A stretch of 64,000 bases of DNA, from contig NZ_CP042431.1 of assembly GCF_007970185.1 (NCBI RefSeq), forward strand, positions 744,001 to 808,000. The letters run 5' to 3'. This document shows, piece by piece, positions 1-7,756 of this stretch. How positions within the stretch are numbered: position 1 is the first letter of the stretch; every line of letters starts with the position of its first letter. Position numbers and translations under genes: made by a program. The notes under the pieces are model-generated. The model made no database searches. It was not told where the DNA came from and saw nothing but the letters and a program-made list of their open reading frames with translations. Source of the DNA: Pseudobacter ginsenosidimutans. GTDB taxonomy: Bacteria > Bacteroidota > Bacteroidia > Chitinophagales > Chitinophagaceae.

Positions 1-2261
1 TTATGAAGATTGATACCAGCGCCCAGGGACCAGAAAGGCGCGAAACGCACATTGGAACCGAATTGTGAAGCGCCATCATAACGGCCTGAGAAATCAAGCA
101 GGTAAATATTGTCGTAGCTGTAGTTGGCGGAAGCCATAAAACCCAGCAGCCGGGATTTTTCATTATCGCCCGTTGGTTTGCTGAGGATATCTGCGGCAAA
201 ATTCACATCATCTGTATTGCCCGTGAGAAAACCAACAACAGAGTAACCTGAACGCGTCATATTCTTTTGAGCAGCATTGGCGCCGATAGTAGTGTTGAGA
301 TAATGTTTACCGTATCCTTTTCCATAAACAAGCAATGCATTGAAATCCCAGGTTTGCATCTCATCATCCAGGATGGCCTTTGTTCCTTTTTTGGTGAAAT
401 CCAGTCTGTCGAACTGGGACGATGCCGGGTCTTTGAAATCCTGCTGCTGGCTTTTCTGCAGCATTACTGCAACACGGGTATCGAGGCGAAGCCCATCGGT
501 AATGGTCCAGCGAAGATTGAAATTGTTGGAGAAATCATTCTGCGTGGTACGATTGTAGCTTTTCAGATGTGCGTCGTACAAAGGATTGCCACGACTGCCC
601 GGATGCCCCCAATCTCCCAGCTCTTTCAGGTAATTACCTTCTTCATCACGGATGGTTTCATAGGGATTCTGTCGCGCATAGTTACTGAAGGAACCGAATG
701 GGGATTCCTGTGATTGTATATTATTCCATTGAATATAGTTCCTGAACATCAGGTTATTCTTCCTGTAGGAAATGGAAAAACCGATGGAGTTATTGCCTCT
801 TGCTGAGCCTTTCATGATGCCCTGCGTACGTGCGAAGTTGAGATCTGCACCGAAAACGAATTCTTTCGATCCACCTTCAAGCAGGATATTGTGCCGGTGA
901 TTCAGATCAGTGCGAAGTGGTTGTGAGAGCCAGTCGGTTTCCACGCCCCTGTTCACTTCAGCCAGTTTTGCATAATAGCTGCGCTCCCGGATCATTGCCT
1001 GCTCAGGCAAATCATTCTGACGGGGATCGAACAAACCGGAGATCCTTTCCAGTTCCAGTTTCTCTCTTGCATTGAGCAGGTGATAACCTGAAAGGTCGGG
1101 TACAGATACACTTCCATTCATTGAATAATTCACGCGTAAACGTCCGCTCACCGGTTTCACCGTTTCTATCACCACTACTCCATTTGCTGCACGCGATCCA
1201 TAAATGGCGGTAGAAGCAGCATCCTTGAGAATGGTAATAGACTCCACGCGTGTGGGATCAAGATCGAAGATCCTTTGAACAGGAACTTCATAACCATCGA
1301 GGATGAAGGTGGGAAGATTCGGATCATTGCGAAGCTGTGTGGGAGAAAGCGCTGCTTCATCATCGGGCAGTGTAACATCACCGATACCTGAACGGCCGCG
1401 AATATAGATGGGGTTGATATTGTTGGGATCGGAACCGAGACTGTTATTATCGATGACCTTGAAGGAAGGATCGAAGATCTGCAAACTGCGCAACACGTTA
1501 TTGGGCGACACTTTCAGCAATTCTTTCCGGCTGATGGTTACTGCCGATCCTGTAAAATTATTCTTGTTGATATTGGAGTAACCATTCACGATCACCTGGT
1601 TCATCTGGTTATTGCTCGTTTCCAACACGATCTCGACAGTTACAATCTGCCCGGGTGTAGCCTTCACATTCTCGTCAAGGTCTTTCTTCACGGAGTTGGC
1701 CGTATAACTGCCAGACTGTTCGCGGATGCGGATCTCGATGGGTTCATAGCCGATCATCGACAATTGGAGGATCGTGTTCTTTTCGATATTGCCCAACCGG
1801 AAAGAACCCTGTGTATTGGTAACGGTGCCAATGGTGGGTGATCCTTTCACACGGATCGATACGCCTACCAGTAATTCTCCAGACGCTGAGCGCACAGTTC
1901 CGGTAACGATGGCCGGCGGAACCACTGCAGGAGCGGATGGCGCAGGCTGTTGCTGATTGGGAGGCGCTTCCTGTTTGGAAAGAAAGATATTCTTTTCCCT
2001 GAAACGATAAGTGATGCCCTGATCCTTGAAAACGAGCTGGAGGAATTGTTCCAGCGGAACGTTGTCAACAGATACGGTCACGGGTTTGGATGCGGTGAGG
2101 ATGTTCTTATCTCCTGAAACCACATACCCGGTTTGTTTTTCGATCACCTGGAACAGTTTCTTCAGAGGCGTTTCCTTCCCTGAGAAAGTGATGGTTTGTG
2201 ACATTCCGGATACGCAAAAAAGAAGGAAGGCCGCATTAATGAATAAAGCAGTTAGTCGCAT
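1..2261 (-). CDS. SusC/RagA-family TonB-dependent outer-membrane receptor (partial, C-terminus beyond the left edge)
   Basis: Partial SusC-type receptor: an outer-membrane beta-barrel that, with a SusD lipoprotein, imports oligomers using TonB energy. Reading from the ATG at 2261, a short signal peptide (MRLTALFINAAFLLFC) is followed by a secretin/TonB STN domain (about 25-90), a proline/glutamine linker, a carboxypeptidase-regulatory-like beta-sandwich with SMIGYEP, and a plug with ATAIYGSRAANGVVVI-like wording (TAIYGSRAANGVVVIET). The frame stays open to base 1. The STN domain implies signalling to the FecR/sigma pair encoded just upstream (2376-4224), so this is a transducer-type SusC. It resembles the other SusC in this window at 23143-26565 (shared VTxSxxELxKVxPxNVLxSxQxFDPSF pattern). 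Its SusD partner would lie to the left, outside the window. Substrate unknown. Confidence 0.9.
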   Translation of the reverse strand, partial: MRLTALFINAAFLLFCVSGMSQTITFSGKETPLKKLFQVIEKQTGYVVSGDKNILTASKPVTVSVDNVPLEQFLQLVFKDQGITYRFREKNIFLSKQEAPPNQQQPAPSAPAVVPPAIVTGTVRSASGELLVGVSIRVKGSPTIGTVTNTQGSFRLGNIEKNTILQLSMIGYEPIEIRIREQSGSYTANSVKKDLDENVKATPGQIVTVEIVLETSNNQMNQVIVNGYSNINKNNFTGSAVTISRKELLKVSPNNVLRSLQIFDPSFKVIDNNSLGSDPNNINPIYIRGRSGIGDVTLPDDEAALSPTQLRNDPNLPTFILDGYEVPVQRIFDLDPTRVESITILKDAASTAIYGSRAANGVVVIETVKPVSGRLRVNYSMNGSVSVPDLSGYHLLNAREKLELERISGLFDPRQNDLPEQAMIRERSYYAKLAEVNRGVETDWLSQPLRTDLNHRHNILLEGGSKEFVFGADLNFARTQGIMKGSARGNNSIGFSISYRKNNLMFRNYIQWNNIQSQESPFGSFSNYARQNPYETIRDEEGNYLKELGDWGHPGSRGNPLYDAHLKSYNRTTQNDFSNNFNLRWTITDGLRLDTRVAVMLQKSQQQDFKDPASSQFDRLDFTKKGTKAILDDEMQTWDFNALLVYGKGYGKHYLNTTIGANAAQKNMTRSGYSVVGFLTGNTDDVNFAADILSKPTGDNEKSRLLGFMASANYSYDNIYLLDFSGRYDGASQFGSNVRFAPFWSLGAGINLH

Positions 2262-2375
2262 GTACGCGGTATTTTGGTTTTGGGTTTGGCTTCTGCAAGC
2301 CTATTGAAAAGTCTTAATCGACTCCGGTGACAATTAGTTTTCTTCCTTCCAGTCTTAACCGAACGCCCCAGTCTT

Positions 2376-3530
2376 TCATCCCTCCATAAAATCCAACAGG
2401 GAAAGATTCCTGTTCACTTTTCCAAAAAATGATTTTGACGGAACTCCATTCTCATACAATACTTCCACATCATACCATCGCTCCACTTCCCGCATCAGCT
2501 CTTCCAGCGTAAGATCATCGAAACTGAAATAGCCATTTTTCCATCCCATCACTTTTTCGATATTCACCTGCTGCACCACAGTGAAAGGTTGGATGGCCGG
2601 TATATTCTTCCATTGCGCCTGCTGTCCGGGTTTCAGCACAACGCTGGTCCCTGGCTGATCCTGGCTCTGCATCCTGATAGCCCCGGTAAGCAATGTTGTG
2701 CGAAGTATCTTTTCATTCTGATAAGCGTTCACATTGAACTCGGTTCCCAGTACCTCGATGGTAGTTTGATGGTCTACTTTTACCAGGAAAGGTTTTTCCA
2801 CGTCTTTCCTTATCTCGAAATACACTTCGCCGCTGATCTCCACATTCCTTTCATTGCCTGTAAAGGCTGTAGGGAAACGGATGGAACTTGCCGCATTCAA
2901 CCAGACCCTGGAACCATCCGGAAGGGAAAGTTTATAGATCCTTCCTTTGGGCGTAGAAAGGGTATTGTAAAGAACTTTGGCGGAAGGATCAGTACCATTG
3001 TAGGAAAGCAGTCCTTCCGATTTGGTGATCTGTGTATTTCCTTCCTGTGCAATTGCGCCATCCTTCGTTTCGTCCAGGATAATTTCTTTTCCATCGGCCA
3101 GTTTCAGGATGGCTCCTTCTGAAGCTGGCTGTAGGTCCTGCTGTATTACCGGCCTGGCGGTAGTCTCAGCGATCCTGTTGTCTTTCCTGTCCACACTCCA
3201 CCAAACCAATACTCCTCCGATCACCAGGATAGAAGCCGCAATGGCAGTAAGTCTCCCGGGATTCAACCTCCTGATGCCTGCGCTTTTTATTTCTGTTTCC
3301 CCGCTAAGCGGGATCGCTTTTTTTATTTTCTCGAATATGATCTTCCTGCTTGTCTCATATTCGCTGATAGTGGCGGCCAGGGTTTCTTCATGGGTGAGTT
3401 GTTCAAAAAAAAGCCGGTGTTCTTCAGACTGTTGTACCCAATTATCTAATTCCTGTTTTTCCTGATCGTTCAGTTCATCATTGAGATGCTTACGGATCAG
3501 GTCCGCAATGGTTTTTGAAATTTCATTCAT
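2376..3530 (-). CDS. FecR-family anti-sigma factor, C-terminal tail displaced by a frameshift
   Basis: Inner-membrane anti-sigma/transducer that relays the state of the SusC receptor to the ECF sigma factor encoded just upstream. The N-terminal about 75 residues are a cytoplasmic anti-sigma region, followed by one transmembrane helix (near residues 93-110, AIAASILVIGGVLVWWS), a periplasmic FecR domain (GRIYKLSLPDGSRVWLNAASSI, about 195-290) and the start of a DUF4974 domain. The frame stops after LLDFMEG. In the -1 frame, directly continuing from the stop, the sequence reads MKDWGVRLRLEGRKLIVTGVD and ends at 2314, which is what the last part of a DUF4974 domain normally looks like. One missing G in the GGAGGG run at about 2380-2385 would explain it. 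The true gene is therefore probably 2314-3530. Sigma (3634-4224) lies upstream and SusC downstream. Confidence 0.85.
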   Translation of the reverse strand: MNEISKTIADLIRKHLNDELNDQEKQELDNWVQQSEEHRLFFEQLTHEETLAATISEYETSRKIIFEKIKKAIPLSGETEIKSAGIRRLNPGRLTAIAASILVIGGVLVWWSVDRKDNRIAETTARPVIQQDLQPASEGAILKLADGKEIILDETKDGAIAQEGNTQITKSEGLLSYNGTDPSAKVLYNTLSTPKGRIYKLSLPDGSRVWLNAASSIRFPTAFTGNERNVEISGEVYFEIRKDVEKPFLVKVDHQTTIEVLGTEFNVNAYQNEKILRTTLLTGAIRMQSQDQPGTSVVLKPGQQAQWKNIPAIQPFTVVQQVNIEKVMGWKNGYFSFDDLTLEELMREVERWYDVEVLYENGVPSKSFFGKVNRNLSLLDFMEG

Positions 3531-3633
3531 AAAATCAATGTTGATAAGGCCGTGAAACAGGAATCCGGGCAGACCGGCAGTTGATGATCCGCCGGTTGAG
3601 TATATAACCGCAGGGAATCCTGTTTGTCCCGAA

Positions 3634-4224
3634 TTAATTGAAAAAAAATACAGAGGCCAGTGGGAATCCGATTTTCATGTTCCGGTTCAGGAACACCATC
3701 CTTACTGTTTTCAATGCGATGGACTTTGCATTGCGAACAGTTTTTTCACTGATCTGAAGCATGTCTGCGATCTCCTGGTTATTATATCCCTGGAAATAGG
3801 ATAACTGCAGGATCTTCCTGTAATACTCAGGCAGTTTTTCCACTTCTTCGCGGATGCTGGTGATCAGTTCAGACTCGATTTCGGAAAAGAGGATCGACAT
3901 CTGTTCTGCATTGGAGAAATCACTGATCTCTTTGTCAATGGCAGTTCTGTTCTTTTGGTTGCGCAAAAAATTATAGCATTTATTCCTGGCGTTCAGGAAC
4001 AGGAAGGCACGCAGGTGCTTATATGAATCCAGCGCTTCCTTTTTTTCCCAAAGCAGGATAAAAATCTGCGCCGTCATATCCCTGGCGTCCTCGATTGTTG
4101 GGAGAAGGTATTTGCAGAATGAGAAGATATTGTTGTAAAAATGATTGTATATGGCGGTAAAGGCCGGCTCATCCCCGTTCCTGAATTTCAGTATGGTGTC
4201 ATAGTCAATTTCAATGTTTGACAT
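3634..4224 (-). CDS. ECF-type RNA polymerase sigma factor (Bacteroidota FecI-like)
   Basis: A 196-residue sigma-70 family ECF factor, expected to direct transcription of the SusC receptor operon when released by the FecR protein encoded downstream. Region 2 is seen at about 20-90 (FCKYLLPTIEDARDMTAQIFILLWEKK, here in parts: EDARDMTAQIFILLWE). Region 4 is at about 125-180 (LPEYYRKILQLSYFQGYNNQEIADML with ISEKTVRNAKSIALK), a typical helix-turn-helix for the -35 region. The length is normal for the family. The ATG at 4224 lies only 12 bases downstream of the stop of the MutS-like gene at 4236, so read-through from that pair is possible. Gene order sigma, FecR, SusC is the standard arrangement for regulated nutrient uptake in Bacteroidota. 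Confidence 0.92.
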   Translation of the reverse strand: MSNIEIDYDTILKFRNGDEPAFTAIYNHFYNNIFSFCKYLLPTIEDARDMTAQIFILLWEKKEALDSYKHLRAFLFLNARNKCYNFLRNQKNRTAIDKEISDFSNAEQMSILFSEIESELITSIREEVEKLPEYYRKILQLSYFQGYNNQEIADMLQISEKTVRNAKSIALKTVRMVFLNRNMKIGFPLASVFFFN

Positions 4225-4235
4225 GAGACGGGTGT

Positions 4236-5549
4236 TTAATCTTCTATCATTTCCAGGATCCTTTCGTTCTCAATGATCAACATCCCATGACGATCATTGG
4301 TGATACCTGTTGTAAGTGTATACGTATAGCGCGGTACGCTGCCTTCCATAATGGTGGGAAGATAAGAAAATTGCAGGTTATCACAATCATGCTGCAACAC
4401 TTCTCCCACTTCGATGATATGGGTTGAGATCACGAAGAAACTATTGTGATATGCAGCATACTCTTTGGTAACGGCGAGGGTGGCATCATAAGCGTCCTTC
4501 ACATTGGTTCCCTTGAAAAGTTCATCGAAGATGATCACGAGATCATTCCCCTTTGCCACTTCTTCCGCCACCTTCCTCACGCGCAATACTTCCGCATAAA
4601 AATGGCTGTAACCCAGGTTCAGGTTGTCAGGCACATTGATGGAAGTATACAATCCGTCCCTCACGGAAAACACCATCTCCCCGGCAGCCACTGGAAATCC
4701 CATATGGGCCAGGTATACGGCAATACCCAGAGACTTCATGAAAGTGGATTTGCCGGCCATATTGGCCCCTGTGAGAAAAAGGACGTTCTGATCTTCATGC
4801 AGGCTGAGCGGATTGGCTACTGCTCTTTCGAGCGCAGGATGCCTCAATGCCGTAGCCCGGAAAATGTATTCATCCTTTGGCAAGGCTTTGGCATATTGTA
4901 GTTTTTGGGCGCGTGCAGTATCGCTGACTGCGATGTAAACGTCCAGATGATAAATGAAGTCGAGTATATTCTCTACATCTTCCCGGAGTACATGACGAAC
5001 CAGATGATCATATTTTGCGAGTTGCATCACTGCAGGTTTTGTGTTCTGTAATTCCTGCATCCACTGCATCTTAGGGCCGGAGAATAAGTCCTTTATGATT
5101 TTGAATAGTTCTGTATCAGGGAAATCGTTGTTTATTTTTTGCAGAAAATCGCGCAAATTGCTGAACACTTCAACAGCAGCAAGCAGGCCGCGTTGGAGGT
5201 GTTCATACTGCTCATCTTTCACCGCCATATGCAGGAATTTCTTCTGCAGCAAACCGCCTGCTACTCCCAGAAAAGAACCGGATGTGCCGGCGCCAAGCCA
5301 GACTTCCGCTTCCTGGAAAACCTGATGACCGAATGGAAACGACAGCTTTCGCTCGTGAAAAAACCTGAATACTTCACTGCGACTATTAATGGCCGCAGGA
5401 TTTGACAGCGGCTGGTTGAACATCTTTTCCAGTAATTTTTCACCACCCGATGTTTGCGTGTGGTTGAAAAGATTGAATATGGATTGAGGCTTGAACTTCC
5501 CGGTAATATTGAGGTCGTCCAGTGTTTGCTTATCTGTGAGGAAGCTCAT
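4236..5549 (-). CDS. MutS-like ATPase lacking the mismatch-recognition domain (second of a tandem pair)
   Basis: A 437-residue protein with the core (lever) and ATPase domains of the MutS family but too short for the mismatch-binding and connector domains of true MutS (about 850 residues). Walker A is GANMAGKSTFMKS near residue 260, Walker B is LVIIFDELFKGTNV near 340, and the following STHI is the usual switch motif. The C-terminus has the family signature YTLTTGITNDRHGM. Its start codon at 5549 overlaps the end of its paralogue (5530-6891) by 20 bases, implying translational coupling, and both begin MSFxTDKQTLxDLxIxGK. Members of this Bacteroidota group are annotated only as MutS-related; a specific repair or recombination role is not established. 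A heteromeric pair is an inference. Confidence 0.88.
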   Translation of the reverse strand: MSFLTDKQTLDDLNITGKFKPQSIFNLFNHTQTSGGEKLLEKMFNQPLSNPAAINSRSEVFRFFHERKLSFPFGHQVFQEAEVWLGAGTSGSFLGVAGGLLQKKFLHMAVKDEQYEHLQRGLLAAVEVFSNLRDFLQKINNDFPDTELFKIIKDLFSGPKMQWMQELQNTKPAVMQLAKYDHLVRHVLREDVENILDFIYHLDVYIAVSDTARAQKLQYAKALPKDEYIFRATALRHPALERAVANPLSLHEDQNVLFLTGANMAGKSTFMKSLGIAVYLAHMGFPVAAGEMVFSVRDGLYTSINVPDNLNLGYSHFYAEVLRVRKVAEEVAKGNDLVIIFDELFKGTNVKDAYDATLAVTKEYAAYHNSFFVISTHIIEVGEVLQHDCDNLQFSYLPTIMEGSVPRYTYTLTTGITNDRHGMLIIENERILEMIED

Positions 5550-6891
5550 ATGCAGTTTTTTTTCTTGGTTTCTTTTTCCCGTTTTGCAGGATATCCAGGA
5601 TCTTTTCGTTTTGGATGATCACCATGCCGTGACGATCACCGGTAATGCCTTGTTCCAGTGTGTAAGTGTATGCTGGCTGATTACCATTCATGCGTGTAGG
5701 GAGGTAAACGAAATTGATATTCCTGTATTTCTCGCGCAGCACATCTCCCGCTTCGATGATATGAGTTGAGATAACGAAAATACTTTTTCTCTTTTTCGCA
5801 AAAGCAGATACAATGGCGATGGTAGCTTCATAGGCGTCTTTCACATTCGTGCCGCGAAAGAGCTCATCAAATACGATAAAAAGATCCTTCTTCGCCCTCA
5901 GCTCCTGCGCCATATGTTTTACACGCAATACTTCCGCATAGAAATGGCTGGCGCCCATGCCGAGATTATCAGGTAGATTGATGGTTGTATACACACCATC
6001 CAGCACAGTGAATTCCATTTTTTTTGCAGCCACAGGAAATCCTGCATGCGCCAGGTACATGGCAATGCTCAGGGATTTCATGAAGGTGGACTTACCCGCC
6101 ATATTTGCTCCTGTGAGAAAAATGATATTATTCTCTGTTGTTACATGGATATTATTCGGCACCGCTTTTTTCAACAATGGATGATACAGACCCTCCAGTT
6201 TCACGAGGTCCTGCTGATTGCCGGGCAGGGCTTTGGGGAACACGAACTTTCGTTCGTTTGCTACTTTGGCAATGGACAGGTAAGCATCGAGATTGTAAAT
6301 AAGCCTCAGCAATTTTTCGATCTGCTCCCTTTGTTTAAAGCGCAGCAACACATCGAATGCAGCAATTTGTTCGTGCGATAGTTTCCCTTTGCTATTCAGG
6401 ATATCTGTAAATGCAGGATGGTGGAGAATTGTCAACAACTCTTCTTTTTCCTCTATATAAAATTCATTCGCAGTCAACTCGTTCATCAGTTCCGCTGCCT
6501 TCTTCATCAGCTCCACCAGCGCTTCAGCACCTTTGTAGATCAGCTGGGTATTCACATCCATGGCAATCATGTTGGTGAGTTTGCGGGCGACTGAATTTTC
6601 CTGTGTTGTTAGTTTGGAGCGTTCATCGGTATTTTCCAGGTAAGGCTCTGCTGCATCGAAGTCAGAACTTTTAAAAGGGAAAACTGTTCCCAGTGCGGCA
6701 AAGGATTGAATAATGCTGCTGCGTTTGTTGATGGCTTCATGGCCGGAAAGCGGATAGCGGAACATTTCTTCCAGTACAGCTGCTCCGCCTCTGGTAGAGC
6801 AGCGATTGAAAATATTGCTGATGGATTCGCCGCCATGTTTTCCGAAGATATGCAGATCTTCCAGGGTTTGTTTATCAGTTGTAAATGACAT
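5530..6891 (-). CDS. MutS-like ATPase lacking the mismatch-recognition domain (first of a tandem pair)
   Basis: A 453-residue paralogue of the downstream gene at 4236-5549. I choose the ATG at 6891 because the product then starts MSFTTDKQTLEDLHIFGKHG, colinear with its partner; the frame is open further upstream to 7020, but that extension has no counterpart. Walker A GANMAGKSTFMKSLS lies near residue 262 and Walker B LFIVFDELFRGTNVKDAY near 340, followed by VISTHIIEAGD. The core domain in between is mostly helical. The C-terminus has a basic tail (NGKKKPRKKTAYELPHR) absent from the paralogue, possibly for nucleic-acid contact. There is no Smr nuclease domain, so it is not MutS2. Role unknown beyond DNA-structure-linked ATPase. 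Confidence 0.87.
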   Translation of the reverse strand: MSFTTDKQTLEDLHIFGKHGGESISNIFNRCSTRGGAAVLEEMFRYPLSGHEAINKRSSIIQSFAALGTVFPFKSSDFDAAEPYLENTDERSKLTTQENSVARKLTNMIAMDVNTQLIYKGAEALVELMKKAAELMNELTANEFYIEEKEELLTILHHPAFTDILNSKGKLSHEQIAAFDVLLRFKQREQIEKLLRLIYNLDAYLSIAKVANERKFVFPKALPGNQQDLVKLEGLYHPLLKKAVPNNIHVTTENNIIFLTGANMAGKSTFMKSLSIAMYLAHAGFPVAAKKMEFTVLDGVYTTINLPDNLGMGASHFYAEVLRVKHMAQELRAKKDLFIVFDELFRGTNVKDAYEATIAIVSAFAKKRKSIFVISTHIIEAGDVLREKYRNINFVYLPTRMNGNQPAYTYTLEQGITGDRHGMVIIQNEKILDILQNGKKKPRKKTAYELPHR

Positions 6892-7050
6892 GTGAGAGGG
6901 TTGTGTATCCTGGCGAATATCAGATATATTTTCGGAAATGGTGGAGCAGGAATTTTTTTCAGGCTTCGGGACAATTTTAAAACTCGCCGTGAAAGCCAGT
7001 ATCAGAGCCAGTTGCAGCAAATGAGCGTGAATAAAAATTGTATGATCTTC

Positions 7051-7091
7051 AAAAAAAATGCAGCATACGCTACAGGTAGCGATGCTGCAAA
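7051..7091 (-). terminator. Rho-independent terminator after the small lipoprotein gene
   Basis: Read on the minus strand, a stem of TGCAGCAT and CGCTA pairs with TAGCG and ATGCTGCA around a short loop, with one unpaired base, and is followed by a run of eight T residues. It lies 22 bases past the stop of the lipoprotein gene at 7113 and before the MutS-like pair, so it separates these units. Confidence 0.8.
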
Positions 7092-7112
7092 TCTATTTTT
7101 GATGAGTTGTTG

Positions 7113-7520
7113 TTATTGTTCTGAAGGGATCAGCACGATCTTGAATTTAATACCGGTTGTTGGTTTGAAACCATCTGATCCATTCGCGCCCTGAATACTG
7201 ATGGTCAATCCTCCGGGCTTGTAAAAGTAGGTGTAACTATAACCGCCATAAACCTGCGGCAACACTTCATAGTTAGTGCCGTCGAACATAGCAGCCACCA
7301 CTACTCCATCGTTCTCAAAAACCACATCATCAATTTCAGGCATATCGATAGCAGTTATATAGGTGCCGTCTGACTGGTTAAAGCTCCAACCGGACGGAGG
7401 TACGGTATATACAATCGTTCGGTTAGGTATTTCCGTTACTTCCGTTGTATAGTATTCCTTTTTACAGGAGACACCAAGGACCAGAACAAACAAAAGGGCA
7501 ATTATGGATAATTTATTCAT
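7113..7520 (-). CDS. Small lipoprotein of unknown function
   Basis: A 135-residue protein with a lipoprotein signal peptide (MNKLSIIALLFVLVLGVSC, lipidated cysteine at about 19) followed by KKEYYTTEVTEIPNRTIVYTV. The mature part is rich in Tyr, Gly and beta-forming residues. A C-terminal stretch, SIQGANGSDGF, recalls the short Gly-rich motif of Bacteroidota collagen-like lipoproteins, but no collagen repeat is present. It most likely sits in the outer membrane or periplasm. It follows the 2105-residue T9SS protein gene by about 240 bases on the same strand, has a perfect 26-bp palindrome just upstream of its start and a strong terminator after it. I do not recognise the family. Confidence 0.75.
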   Translation of the reverse strand: MNKLSIIALLFVLVLGVSCKKEYYTTEVTEIPNRTIVYTVPPSGWSFNQSDGTYITAIDMPEIDDVVFENDGVVVAAMFDGTNYEVLPQVYGGYSYTYFYKPGGLTISIQGANGSDGFKPTTGIKFKIVLIPSEQ

Positions 7521-7548
7521 ACGGTGAGTTTATTGGTTAGACTACAAA

Positions 7549-7574
7549 GGCTGTGCAGAAATTTCTGCACAGCC
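7549..7574. promoter_or_regulatory. Perfect 26-bp palindrome upstream of the lipoprotein gene
   Basis: The half-site GGCTGTGCAGAAA is followed directly by its exact reverse complement, with no spacer. It lies 28 bases upstream of the start codon of the lipoprotein gene (minus strand, start 7520) and about 180 bases past the stop of the gene at 7757. The minus-strand continuation is CTTTGTAG, a weak T tract, so it could be a terminator of the 2105-residue gene. Its perfect symmetry also fits a dimeric repressor operator. I cannot decide between them. Confidence 0.55.
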
Positions 7575-7756
7575 CTTGATTAACAAAATTTTGCAAAATA
7601 CAAGACCAGCAGCGGTACTGACTGCAACGACAAATTCTTATCTGTTAGAATACCTACCAAAATTTCCTAAGAGACTTGAACCTGTCAAACTTCCTTCATG
7701 AAAGTTGCAGCTTTCGCGCCACTGGTCCTGATACACCACTTGAATAGCCCTGACAT

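Noticed and set aside
267-2307. Plus-strand and alternative-frame open frames inside the first SusC gene
   Set aside because: They are antisense or out-of-frame shadows of a continuous SusC reading frame from 2261 to the left edge.
2376-2390. Programmed -1 frameshift in FecR
   Set aside because: There is no slippery heptamer or downstream stem, and three other genes show the same kind of single-base loss.
5530-7020. Longer start for the first MutS-like gene at 7020
   Set aside because: The extra 43 residues have no counterpart in the paralogue, and the internal ATG at 6891 gives colinear N-termini.
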